Shown here: one piece after another, positions 24,341 to 32,483 of the stretch
Numbering within the stretch: the first letter of the stretch is position 1
Layout of the letters: each line of letters starts with the position of its first letter
Assembly (NCBI GenBank): GCA_021531865.1
Contig: JAFBIW010000005.1
Coordinates: 62,001-126,000, forward strand
Direction of reading: 5' to 3'
DNA length: 64,000 bases
Origin: Butyricicoccus pullicaecorum
GTDB lineage: Bacteria > Bacillota > Clostridia > Oscillospirales > Butyricicoccaceae
Position numbers and translations under genes: made by a program
The notes under the pieces: model-generated
The model's input: the letters and a program-made list of their open reading frames with translations, nothing else
What the model was told of the DNA's origin: nothing
The model's database searches: none

Positions 24341-24370
24341 AAAAAAGCGGGACAGCCTGTGCTGTCCCGC
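24341..24370 (-). terminator. Terminator of the orphan gene
   Basis: GCGGGACAGC pairs with GCTGTCCCGC across a short loop, ending in six T residues on the minus strand. It insulates the orphan gene from the ABC importer operon. Confidence 0.85.
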
Positions 24371-24374
24371 CGGA

Positions 24375-24956
24375 TCATTCCGTTTCGGTTTTCTGCATGT
24401 CCAAAATCGCGGGCAGATGCTCTAAAATCACCTGCTGCGCCTGCATGCCGTACCGCACCTGCATATACGACCCGTTGGCGCCCTCCACCGGCCGGGCGGT
24501 GATGCCAAGCGCCGTTCCCTTGGCGGTCGGCACCCGGTTCCGCTGTCCGCGCTCATCCTCCCGGCTCTCGAGCAGCCCGTTTTCGACCAGCCAGTTCGTG
24601 ATGCGCACCGGATTGAGCTTGGGCCCGTTCCCGTCCGGATAGCACAGGTCGCGGATCGCCTGCGTCATGCGGGTAATCTGCACCGGCTCCTCCGAAGCGA
24701 GCACGGACAGGTCGATTCCCTGCGGGATGCAGAAGGGCGTGCGCGCATGAGAGGACGCGCGCGCACGCGGCGCGTCGAACCCGCCCTGCGCGGCCAGTCG
24801 ATCCAGCACATCGGCGGTGAACGCGAAGCAGCGCGCCAGCCGCACCTCATCGAGCACACTGTTCTCCCCAATCTCCTGCCCCGAAATCGGGTCGATCCCC
24901 TGCGAAAGCTGCTTCATATACCGCGCCGCGCGGCGAATCATTTCCAGTTCCGTCAT
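24375..24956 (-). CDS. Protein of unknown function, possible winged-helix C-terminus
   Basis: A 193-residue soluble protein I do not recognise. The N-terminal half is helical and charged (ELEMIRRAARYMKQLSQGIDPISGQEI). The C-terminal half (VRITNWLVENGLLESREDERGQRNRVPTAKGTALGI) reads like a winged-helix or Kelch-independent DNA-binding module with a basic wing. No signal peptide or membrane segment. It lies 19 nt after the RsmF-like gene and is likely co-transcribed. Confidence 0.65.
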   Translation of the reverse strand: MTELEMIRRAARYMKQLSQGIDPISGQEIGENSVLDEVRLARCFAFTADVLDRLAAQGGFDAPRARASSHARTPFCIPQGIDLSVLASEEPVQITRMTQAIRDLCYPDGNGPKLNPVRITNWLVENGLLESREDERGQRNRVPTAKGTALGITARPVEGANGSYMQVRYGMQAQQVILEHLPAILDMQKTETE

Positions 24957-24975
24957 AGCTGCTCCTTTTCCCTGC

Positions 24976-26331
24976 TCATTTCCAGCGCAGACCCTTGGGA
25001 TAGTGGTTTTTGAGCACGCCGCCCGAGCACTTGCCCCAGCCGAGGGAGAAGCCGTCCACCGTCACCAGCGTCCAGCCCGCGCCCGCGCACGGCAGGGTCT
25101 CGCCCCGGAGATACCGCTCAGCCTCGGGCGCAGCGGCCGTGAGTGCGCAGCACTGTGCCGCCTCGTCGGGATGCAGCGCGAGCGCCAGCGCATGCGACGG
25201 TTCAAACCGTCCTTTTTTGACCGTGCCGAGCTGCAAGCCTGTCCGAAGCACGCGCAGACCGGAAAGGTCGGGCGTTTCCTCGGGCAGCGCCCAAAGCTGG
25301 TCGCCGCCAAGGCAAAGCGAACCGAACATGCGGCACAGGAACCGGGCTTCAAATTCCAGATATTCCGCCGGGCGTTTTTTGTCCGGCAGCGTCGGCATGA
25401 GCGCGGGCGTTTCCGCCGTTCCGTCCGTCTTGCAAAGCACGGCGGCGAAATGACCCTCGCCCCGCAGGCGGTGCGGGAACAGACGGAAGGTGCGCATGAG
25501 CGCGGGCAGATCGACACCCGCCCAATCGGGTCGTCCGGGTGCGAACGCCGGGTCGCCGGGCACATCGCAGACCTCAAATTCCGGATGCCGCGCCAGCAGC
25601 CGGGCGACCGTGCCCTCGTCCTCCTCGGGCGCGAACGTGCAAGTCGAATACACCAGACGACCACCCGGGCGCAGCATCCCCGCCGCGCAGTCCAAAATTT
25701 CATCCTGCCGCGCCGCGCATTTTTGGGGCGCGTCCGGCGTCCATTCGGTGACGGCGATCTCCTCCTTGCGGAACATGCCCTCGCCCGAGCAGGGCGCGTC
25801 GACCACGATGCAGTCAAAATAACCGTGGAATCGCTCGGCCAGACGCTGCGGCGTTTCATTTGTCACGATGCAGTTTGCAATGCCCGCGCGTTCCACGCTC
25901 TGCGACAAGATTTTCGCCCGCGCCGGGTGGATCTCGTTGGCGATCAAAATTCCCTTCCCCGCCATGCGCCCGGCCAAATGGGTTGTCTTGCCGCCGGGTG
26001 CGGCGCACAGGTCGAGCACACGCTCGCCCGGTTTGGGATCGGCCAGCGCACCGACCGCCATCGCGCTCGGCTCCTGAATATAATATGCACCTGCCTCGTA
26101 GTACGGATGCCGCCCGGGTCGGGTATCGGGATCGTAATAAAAACCCTCGACCGCCCACGGAACCGGCGTCAGGCCGAACAGACCGGTAAAATCGGCGGAA
26201 TCCGGGGTGCACTTGAGCGGATTGCGCCGCAGGCCGTAGGAACGCGGGCCTTCCATCGCCCGGAGAAAGGCCGGATATTCATCGCCCAGCAGGCGCTCCA
26301 TCCGGAGACAAAATTCGGTCGGCAGAGACAT
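24976..26331 (-). CDS. rRNA (cytosine-C5)-methyltransferase, RsmF-like
   Basis: A 451-residue NOP2/Sun-family RNA m5C methyltransferase. The SAM-binding loop is VLDLCAAPGGKTTHLA, and the catalytic Cys residues lie in VDAPCSGEGMFRK and VYSTCTFAPEEDE. The long C-terminal region after about residue 290, with ending LGWGKCSGGVLKNHYPKGLRW, matches the RNA-binding RsmF/YebU tail rather than RsmB. AGGGAGGTGCGGC precedes the ATG. The exact target nucleotide is not deducible. Confidence 0.92.
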   Translation of the reverse strand: MSLPTEFCLRMERLLGDEYPAFLRAMEGPRSYGLRRNPLKCTPDSADFTGLFGLTPVPWAVEGFYYDPDTRPGRHPYYEAGAYYIQEPSAMAVGALADPKPGERVLDLCAAPGGKTTHLAGRMAGKGILIANEIHPARAKILSQSVERAGIANCIVTNETPQRLAERFHGYFDCIVVDAPCSGEGMFRKEEIAVTEWTPDAPQKCAARQDEILDCAAGMLRPGGRLVYSTCTFAPEEDEGTVARLLARHPEFEVCDVPGDPAFAPGRPDWAGVDLPALMRTFRLFPHRLRGEGHFAAVLCKTDGTAETPALMPTLPDKKRPAEYLEFEARFLCRMFGSLCLGGDQLWALPEETPDLSGLRVLRTGLQLGTVKKGRFEPSHALALALHPDEAAQCCALTAAAPEAERYLRGETLPCAGAGWTLVTVDGFSLGWGKCSGGVLKNHYPKGLRWK

Positions 26332-26364
26332 GCCGCACCTCCCTGTTTTTACTGAATTTCTTTC

Positions 26365-26370
26365 ATTATA
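26365..26370 (-). promoter_or_regulatory. Extended -10 promoter of rsmF-like gene
   Basis: Minus-strand TGGTATAAT about 35 nt before the start; the -35 region is weak. Confidence 0.5.
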
Positions 26371-26410
26371 CCACAGCAGCCGCCGAAGCGGAACGATCCT
26401 GTTTCAAAAA

Positions 26411-26449
26411 ATCCCCGGCCAGAGCCGATGAATCAGCTCTGCCGGGGAA
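26411..26449 (-). terminator. Terminator of the O-acetylation cluster
   Basis: CCCCGGCAGAGC pairs with GCTCTGGCCGGGG (one bulge), then TTTTTT on the minus strand. Confidence 0.85.
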
Positions 26450-26454
26450 TTCGT

Positions 26455-27582
26455 TTATTGCAACTGCGCAAGGGCTTTGTCGGTCGCCAGACTGTCCAGC
26501 CCGTAGCAGAACAGCACGGCGTCCGCCGGATTTTCGGCCAAATAGTCCGAAACCGTCTGTTTTTTGAAATACCGCAGATCGATCAGGTCGATCTGGCTGT
26601 AATGCTCGGCCAGAAAGGGCGCAAGACAATGCGCGAATGAATCCCGCACGACCAGCAGGCGGCCGCCCGAAGAACCGGTCTCGATCCGGACGCGGCCATG
26701 GTTACCGTCCAAAAAAACCGGATATTTGTCATCCTCCGCGAGATGCGCCCGGAAAAACAGGCCGTCCTGCGCGGTGGGCGCGGGCTTGTTGTCATCCCAT
26801 ACGGTCACCTTCGCACGGAGCGCCGGATCTTCCCAGAGTGCCAGCGTATCGGCCGGGGTGCGCCAGAGGCCGCTTTTCGCGTAAGAAGTGCCGTAAAATC
26901 CATCGACTGTTTCCACAGTAAAGCGCGCCGCGTCGACCGGCTCCAGACCGGCTGCGGCACAGTAGGCCTGATAGCCCGTGAACGCACCGGCGGTCGTCCA
27001 GTGGTGGTCGGTGCGGTAGTACAGCGCCGAACGGTCATCCCGTGCGGTCAGATTGGCCAGCAGGTCGGGCGTCTGCACCCCGTCGCACGCCAGCTCCCGC
27101 ACCCGTGCAAGCAGGGCGGCATCCGGATAGCTGTCATGCAATGCGGGCAGAAAATCGGTCTCAACCGCACCGGTCGAGGGCACGGCCAGCAGCACGGCGG
27201 GCAGGCCGGTCTGCTGCGCAAATGACGTGATCGCACGCATATTTTTGTCCAGAATCGTCGTGTCCTCAGACAGCGGCGCGGGGATCAGCCAGCCGTCCCG
27301 CCCGCGGTAGATCTCCCCCGCCGCGTTCAGGCCGACCGCCTGCCGCAGCGAAGCGTCCGCCCCGACGAGCGCCGCCCGTCCCAGGAAATGGTCGGTCAGA
27401 TAGTCCTCGGCCTGCTCCATCCAACGGCCGCTGATCAGCCGGGACAGGCTGAATTGGGGTGCATCGGCCAGCACGCGCTTTTCGAGCGGGGAAAACGCCG
27501 CTTTGGGCGAACACCAGAACCCGACCTGCACGGCGGCCAGCAGGGCGGCGAAGACGAGCAGAAAAATCTTATGCCGTTTCAT
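26455..27582 (-). CDS. DHHW-motif protein, AlgX/AlgJ-like acetylation factor
   Basis: A 375-residue protein with an uncleaved N-terminal signal anchor (IFLLVFAALLAAVQVGFW) and an extracytoplasmic SGNH-like domain. The eponymous motif is YYRTDHHWTTAGAF. A Ser in VVRDSFAHCLAPFL provides the nucleophile position seen in AlgJ/AlgX. It works with the MBOAT protein encoded just upstream, most likely passing acetyl groups onto an exported polymer; the polymer is unknown. The gap to the MBOAT gene is 11 nt. Confidence 0.88.
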   Translation of the reverse strand: MKRHKIFLLVFAALLAAVQVGFWCSPKAAFSPLEKRVLADAPQFSLSRLISGRWMEQAEDYLTDHFLGRAALVGADASLRQAVGLNAAGEIYRGRDGWLIPAPLSEDTTILDKNMRAITSFAQQTGLPAVLLAVPSTGAVETDFLPALHDSYPDAALLARVRELACDGVQTPDLLANLTARDDRSALYYRTDHHWTTAGAFTGYQAYCAAAGLEPVDAARFTVETVDGFYGTSYAKSGLWRTPADTLALWEDPALRAKVTVWDDNKPAPTAQDGLFFRAHLAEDDKYPVFLDGNHGRVRIETGSSGGRLLVVRDSFAHCLAPFLAEHYSQIDLIDLRYFKKQTVSDYLAENPADAVLFCYGLDSLATDKALAQLQ

Positions 27583-27593
27583 GTGATCCCTCC

Positions 27594-28958
27594 TTAAAAC
27601 CGGAAATACAGGAAGGGGTTATAGCTCTGCGCGGCCAGCGCGGCGGTGCAGACCGCGAGCAGAGCCAGACCGCCCGCGAGCGCGGCCCAGTCCCCGACCG
27701 GCTTGCGCTCAACACGCGCCCACAGCCGCTGACCGAGCGGCAGGCAGCAGAGCACGGACAGGAGGAGCATCGGCAGGTACGACAGAATGAGCACCCGCGC
27801 GTGCGCACCCAGCAGCGAGCCGGTGAACAGTGTGCGCAGATACGCGCCCAGCTCGCTGAAGTCCTCCAGCGCAAAGAGCACCCAGCCGAAGGTGACGCAC
27901 AGCATGGTCAGTCCATGCCGCAATGCCAGCGGCAGCCGCGCCAGCCGGGCCGCGCCGATCGCCTTTTCCGCCGCGAGCAGGACGAAATAATACAGTCCCC
28001 ACAGCACATAGTTCCACGCCGCGCCGTGCCAGAGTCCGGTCAGCGCCCAAACGATGAGCAGATTGCGGTAGGTACGCGCCCGGCCCGCCCGGCTGCCGCC
28101 CAGCGGAATGTAAACATAGTCGCGGAACCAGCTCGACAGCGTCATGTGCCAGCGCCGCCAGAACTCGGTAATGCTGGACGCGCAGTACGGATGGTCGAAG
28201 TTCATCGGGATCTCAAAGCCGAACAGTGCGCCCAAGCCGCGCGCCATATCGGAATAACCGCTGAAATCGAAATAAATTTGCAGGGTAAATGCAATCGCGC
28301 CCACCCACGCGCCTATGATGCCGTTTTGTGCGGCGTTCGCCCGCAGCGCTTCCCAAAGTGCGCCCATCCGGTTGGCAATGAGCACCTTTTTGCCCAGACC
28401 GATGAGCAGCAGGCGCACGCCGCGCACGGCCTGCGCCGCCGTCTCCGACCGCCCCGCGAGCTGCTCCCGCAGGTCGCCGTACCGGACGATCGGGCCTGCG
28501 ATGAGCTGCGGGAAAAAGGTCAGATAGGCCGCGAAGCGCACCGGGCTTTCCTCGGCCTCGACCGAACCGCGATAGACGTCGATGATGTAGGACACGACCT
28601 GAAAGGTGTAAAACGAAATGCCCAGCGGAAGCGGCAGGCCGAGCGCCGCCCGAAAGCCCAGACTTCCGAGCACGAAATCCGCATATTTAAACAGGGCGAG
28701 CAGGCCGAAATCCAGCGCGAGTGCGCCCGCTGCAAGGAGCTTCTTCCGCTGCGGCCGCCGGATCATCTCCCGCGCCGCCGCCCAGTTGAGCAGGGCGGTC
28801 AGCACAATGACCGGTAAAAAGGACGGCTCGCCCCAACCGTAGAACACCAGGTTGGCGGCGAGCAGAAAGGGATTGCGCAGCCGCCGCGGGAGCAGATAAT
28901 ACCCCAGCAGGACAGCCGGCAGGAAAAAATACAGAAAAACCAGACTGGCGAAACTCAC
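27594..28958 (-). CDS. MBOAT-family O-acyltransferase (AlgI/DltB-like)
   Basis: A 454-residue multi-spanning acyltransferase. The family core is FDFSGYSDMARGLGALFGFEIPMNFDHPY, then FWRRWHMTLSSWFRDYVYIPLGG and the catalytic His in WALTGLWHGAAWNYVLWG. Such proteins move acetyl groups across the membrane for DHHW or SGNH partners. It lies between the DUF4358 and DHHW genes in a single transcription unit. The final acceptor is not known. Confidence 0.93.
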   Translation of the reverse strand: MSFASLVFLYFFLPAVLLGYYLLPRRLRNPFLLAANLVFYGWGEPSFLPVIVLTALLNWAAAREMIRRPQRKKLLAAGALALDFGLLALFKYADFVLGSLGFRAALGLPLPLGISFYTFQVVSYIIDVYRGSVEAEESPVRFAAYLTFFPQLIAGPIVRYGDLREQLAGRSETAAQAVRGVRLLLIGLGKKVLIANRMGALWEALRANAAQNGIIGAWVGAIAFTLQIYFDFSGYSDMARGLGALFGFEIPMNFDHPYCASSITEFWRRWHMTLSSWFRDYVYIPLGGSRAGRARTYRNLLIVWALTGLWHGAAWNYVLWGLYYFVLLAAEKAIGAARLARLPLALRHGLTMLCVTFGWVLFALEDFSELGAYLRTLFTGSLLGAHARVLILSYLPMLLLSVLCCLPLGQRLWARVERKPVGDWAALAGGLALLAVCTAALAAQSYNPFLYFRF

Positions 28959-28970
28959 TGCGCCACCGCC

Positions 28971-29441
28971 TTACCGGTCGAGCAGCTGCTTGACCGCGTC
29001 CGCCGCGCCGTCGTTATCCGCCGTCACGCAGAAAACCACCGTGTCGCCCCGCTGCTCGAGCACCGCACTCTCCAGCTTGGGCACCTCTTCGGGCTTGTAG
29101 TCCGAATAGCCGTCGATCCAGCCCGTTTGGAAGGTCTCGAGCGCGTCGACGATCTGCTTGGCCGCGTCCGCGTCCGCCGCCTGCCAGACCGACAGACTCT
29201 CCGCCGTCGCCCCCGAGCCGACCAGCGCCGCCGCATCGGCAACGAGCGCCGCGTCCACATCGTAAAACGTGCAGGCGCCGTCCTTGTCCTTTTCGGTCAT
29301 TTCATCGGTAAACGCAAGCTGGCTTTGCAGGCTCGCGACCGCGTCCTGCGGGACGAGCGCAGTCTTCGTGCCGCCGCAGCCGGTCAGCATGGCCAGCGCA
29401 GCCGCCGCGCACAGCAGCCGCTTGCAAGTGTTTCTCATCAT
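28971..29441 (-). CDS. DUF4358 lipoprotein
   Basis: A 156-residue lipoprotein with signal LLCAAAALAMLTGC (lipobox LTGC). The rest resembles DUF4358 (DEMTEKDKDGACTFYDVDAALVADAAALVGSG and QIVDALETFQTGWIDGYSDYKPEEVPKLESA). These proteins commonly accompany MBOAT and DHHW genes in Clostridia; the role is unknown, perhaps an accessory on the outer membrane face. The start overlaps the end of the SGNH gene by 4 nt. Confidence 0.82.
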   Translation of the reverse strand: MMRNTCKRLLCAAAALAMLTGCGGTKTALVPQDAVASLQSQLAFTDEMTEKDKDGACTFYDVDAALVADAAALVGSGATAESLSVWQAADADAAKQIVDALETFQTGWIDGYSDYKPEEVPKLESAVLEQRGDTVVFCVTADNDGAADAVKQLLDR

Positions 29442-30181
29442 GATTCTGAATCCTCCTTGATTTGTTCTGCAATCAAATCAGCCCATTTCTGACAATAGGC
29501 CTTGCCCGGGTGCACACCGTCAGCCGAAGCGTCGTCCGGCAGGCAGCCCTGCTCATTTTTCATCACGGCCGCAACGTCCAGATAGCCGACGTTTTTTTCC
29601 TCAGCCAACCGCCGCAGCAGGGTATTGTATTCCTCGATCCGGGCGTTATTCGTGTTGTCCTCATTCTTTTTGGAGACCTCGGCCGAGACCGGCAGGATCG
29701 ACTGGATATAGACCCGCGCATCGGGCTGACGCTCGCGCACAGTGTCGATCACCCGGCCGTATTCCTCGATAAAGATCTCCGGGTAGCCCCAGCCCAGCTC
29801 ATTTTCACCGAACAGGAGGAAAATATAGCCATATTGCTTGTCCTTGAGCTTGTCGATGACCGGAACGGTCTCGTTGATCATCGGCTTTTCAAACACTGTT
29901 TTGACCGTCAGCCCCACCCGGTACAGATAATCCGCGCCCGGGAGCGTATCATAAATGCGGAAGCTGTCGATCTGGGAATTGCCCAGCAGCGCGACATCCG
30001 CGTAATCGGTGCGCGGCGCAACCGGTTCGTCAGCCGCGGGCTCTGTGACGGCGGGCGGTTCGGGCGCAGGCGCGGCTGTTCCGATCGCCGCGCCGCAGAG
30101 CACCAGCGCACAGACAGCCAGCGCGATGCGGCGGCGTTTTGTTTTCAGTTTGTTTCCTTCCATCATCTTGATCTGTTCCAT
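29438..30181 (-). CDS. SGNH/GDSL-family hydrolase, membrane-anchored
   Basis: A 247-residue protein with an N-terminal anchor (IALAVCALVLCGAAIGTAAP) and a Pro/Ala-rich spacer. The catalytic blocks are LLGNSQIDSF (block I, Ser), LFGENELGW (block III Asn) and DGVHPGKAYC (Asp-His). It is the first gene of the O-acetylation cluster and may hydrolyse or transfer acetyl esters on an exported glycan. The chosen start has a poor ribosome site; an internal ATG six codons later is possible. Confidence 0.85.
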   Translation of the reverse strand: MEQIKMMEGNKLKTKRRRIALAVCALVLCGAAIGTAAPAPEPPAVTEPAADEPVAPRTDYADVALLGNSQIDSFRIYDTLPGADYLYRVGLTVKTVFEKPMINETVPVIDKLKDKQYGYIFLLFGENELGWGYPEIFIEEYGRVIDTVRERQPDARVYIQSILPVSAEVSKKNEDNTNNARIEEYNTLLRRLAEEKNVGYLDVAAVMKNEQGCLPDDASADGVHPGKAYCQKWADLIAEQIKEDSES

Positions 30182-30248
30182 TCTCTATATTGAACAAACC
30201 CGCCCGGCGGCCGGGTGGGTTTGCCTGCGATATCGGCATCCGAATACT

Positions 30249-30277
30249 AGGGTACTCTTTTCGCGCGCCTGTGTCAA
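30249..30277 (-). promoter_or_regulatory. Possible promoter of the O-acetylation cluster
   Basis: Minus-strand -35 TTGACA (30272-30277) and a poor -10 TACCCT (30249-30254), spacer 17 bp. Confidence 0.4.
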
Positions 30278-30400
30278 CCATTCTCGAAAAATATAACAAA
30301 AACGTAATATTTGTCAGAAAACTGCTGGTTTTCCCTGTGCAGATTCTTCAATTTTCGCAGAAATTTTCCTGCCGCCGCGCGCGGCGTCCGTCTGGACAGC

Positions 30401-30433
30401 AAAAAACAGGAGCGTGGAAGATCCACGCTCCTG
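30401..30433 (-). terminator. Terminator of ptsI
   Basis: CAGGAGCGTGGA pairs with TCCACGCTCCTG, ending in six T residues on the minus strand. Confidence 0.9.
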
Positions 30434-30454
30434 AAATCGTTCAAAACGTAAGGC

Positions 30455-32119
30455 TTATTCGTACAGCTCGGCCAGAATACGGTCGCGCGAGGCGGTCGTG
30501 TCGATCGCGCGGATCGCGCCGCGCAGCGGCAGAACAGCCGACGGGGAAACCGAAAGCTCGTCGATGCCGAGCGCAAAGAAGGTCTCGGTCAGGCTGGTAT
30601 CCGCGCCCAGCTCGCCGCAGATGCCGATCCAGATGCCGGCCGCGTGCGCGTTATCCGCCGCCATCTTGAGCATGCGGAGCACCGCCGGATGATGCGCATC
30701 ATAGAACTTGTCCAGATTGTTGCCCTGACGGTCGACCGCCAGCGTGTACTGGGTCAGGTCGTTCGTGCCGACCGAGAAGAAGTCGACCTCACGCGCCAGA
30801 CGGTCGGACATCATAACAGCCGACGGGGTCTCAATCATGATGCCAAGCTCGACGTAATCGGCCATCGGCACGCCCTCTTCCGCCAGCTCGGCGCGGATGT
30901 TGGCGCAGATGCGCTTGATTTCCTGCACCTCCCAGACCGAGGTGATCATCGGGAACATAATGGCAATCTTGCCGTAGGCCGACGCGCGGTACAGGGCGCG
31001 CAGCTGGGTCTTGAAGACCTCGGGACGGGTCAGGCAGATGCGGATGGCGCGCAGACCCATCGCCGGGTTTTCTTCCTTATCCAGACCGAAATAGTCGGCC
31101 TGCTTGTCCGCGCCGATGTCCAGCGTGCGGATGATGACGCGCTTGCCGCCCATGCGCTCGGCAACCGTCTTGTAGGCCTGGAACTGCTGTTCCTCGGTCG
31201 GATAATCGTCGCCCTGCAGATACAGGAACTCGGAACGGAACAGGCCGATACCGCCGCCGTCGTTCGCCAGAACGGCGTCCATGTCGCCCGGATTGCCGAT
31301 GTTGCAGTAAACCATCATATTCTTGCCGTCCAGCGTCTCATTGGGCTTGCCCTTGAGCTGGTCGAGCAGCTCGCGGCGGGCGCGCTCCTTGGACTGCTTC
31401 TTGGACAGGCGCTCACGGCTGACGTCGTCCGCTTCCACGACGACCTCGCCGGTCTGGCCGTCGACGAAGACCTCCTTGCCCTCGAAGGCTTCCTTGAGCT
31501 GGTCGCCCACGCCAATGATGGCCGGAATGCCCATCGTGCGCGCCAGAATGGCGGTGTGGCTGTTGCCCGAGCCGCCCGAAGTGACGAAGCCCAGAATCTT
31601 GGACTTATCGAGCTGCACGGTCTCGGACGGCGCGAGATCATCGGAGGCCAGAATGACCGGCACATCCGAATCAATGCCGCCCTGCGCAACGCCCATCAGA
31701 ATGCCGATCACGCGGCTTGAGATATCCTTGACGTCGGCGGCGCGCGCCTGCATATAGCTGTCATCCATCGAAGCGAACATCTCGGCGAACTGCGCGGACG
31801 TATCGGATACCGCCGCTTCGGCGTTGAGATGGTCGCCCTCGATCAGGCCCTGAATGGATTCGACGTAGTCGAGATCCTCGAGCATCATCTGGTGGGTTTC
31901 GAACAGGATCGCGGCTTCCTCGCCCGCTTCGGCCAGCGCCTTCTCATACAGCTTGCCGAGCTGCTCGATCGCGGTCTGCTTGGCCGCTTCAAACCGTGCC
32001 AGTTCAGCCACGGAATCTTCCACAGTCGTGCGCGGGATCTCGCCCGATGCACGGCGGTAGAAATACAGCGGACCGACCGCCACGCCGGTGGATACGCCCT
32101 TTCCGGTGATTGTAATCAT
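30455..32119 (-). CDS. ptsI: PTS enzyme I (phosphoenolpyruvate-protein phosphotransferase)
   Basis: A 554-residue soluble enzyme that moves phosphate from PEP to HPr. The swivelling-domain His188 lies in GNSHTAILAR, and the C-terminal PEP-binding barrel shows GGIGLFRSEFLY, RTLDIGADKQ, MIETPSAVMM and GICGELGAD. Length is close to the 570-575 of most enzyme I proteins. ATG at 32119 has GAGGAGAG upstream. It is separate from the HPr gene about 14 kb away, so the general PTS is split over two loci here. Confidence 0.96.
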   Translation of the reverse strand: MITITGKGVSTGVAVGPLYFYRRASGEIPRTTVEDSVAELARFEAAKQTAIEQLGKLYEKALAEAGEEAAILFETHQMMLEDLDYVESIQGLIEGDHLNAEAAVSDTSAQFAEMFASMDDSYMQARAADVKDISSRVIGILMGVAQGGIDSDVPVILASDDLAPSETVQLDKSKILGFVTSGGSGNSHTAILARTMGIPAIIGVGDQLKEAFEGKEVFVDGQTGEVVVEADDVSRERLSKKQSKERARRELLDQLKGKPNETLDGKNMMVYCNIGNPGDMDAVLANDGGGIGLFRSEFLYLQGDDYPTEEQQFQAYKTVAERMGGKRVIIRTLDIGADKQADYFGLDKEENPAMGLRAIRICLTRPEVFKTQLRALYRASAYGKIAIMFPMITSVWEVQEIKRICANIRAELAEEGVPMADYVELGIMIETPSAVMMSDRLAREVDFFSVGTNDLTQYTLAVDRQGNNLDKFYDAHHPAVLRMLKMAADNAHAAGIWIGICGELGADTSLTETFFALGIDELSVSPSAVLPLRGAIRAIDTTASRDRILAELYE

Positions 32120-32368
32120 TGTGACTCTCCTCTTTTCTGGTGCGTTCTCTTTCAGCTTTTTCACGACTGCGGCCGCGCGCGGATTCTCCGATCCGACCCG
32201 CGTCCGCCTAACGCTTCTCTTTTTTCTCTGCCCCCGCGTGTCTGGCCTGTCCGTCTGCTGATATCTCTCCTTTATAATGGAAGATTTTCAGATTTTTCAT
32301 ACGGCATATCGTCCGGTTCTTTACGGCTATCGCAGAACGGTGAAAAAAGTCCGCATCCCTTTGCTTCT

Positions 32369-32397
32369 ATTATACTTCCTGACTGTTAAATTGTAAA
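32369..32397 (-). promoter_or_regulatory. Promoter of ptsI with long leader
   Basis: Minus-strand -35 TTTACA (32392-32397) and -10 TATAAT (32369-32374), spacer 17 bp. The leader to the ptsI start is about 240 nt. I saw no known riboswitch in it and no convincing terminator. Confidence 0.7.
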
Positions 32398-32483
32398 CAA
32401 TCTTCCAGTGAGTTCGGGCGAAAATCGAGCAATGCAAAAAAGAGCGTTTCCGGATACCGTAAAACGATCTTCACATTTTTGCC

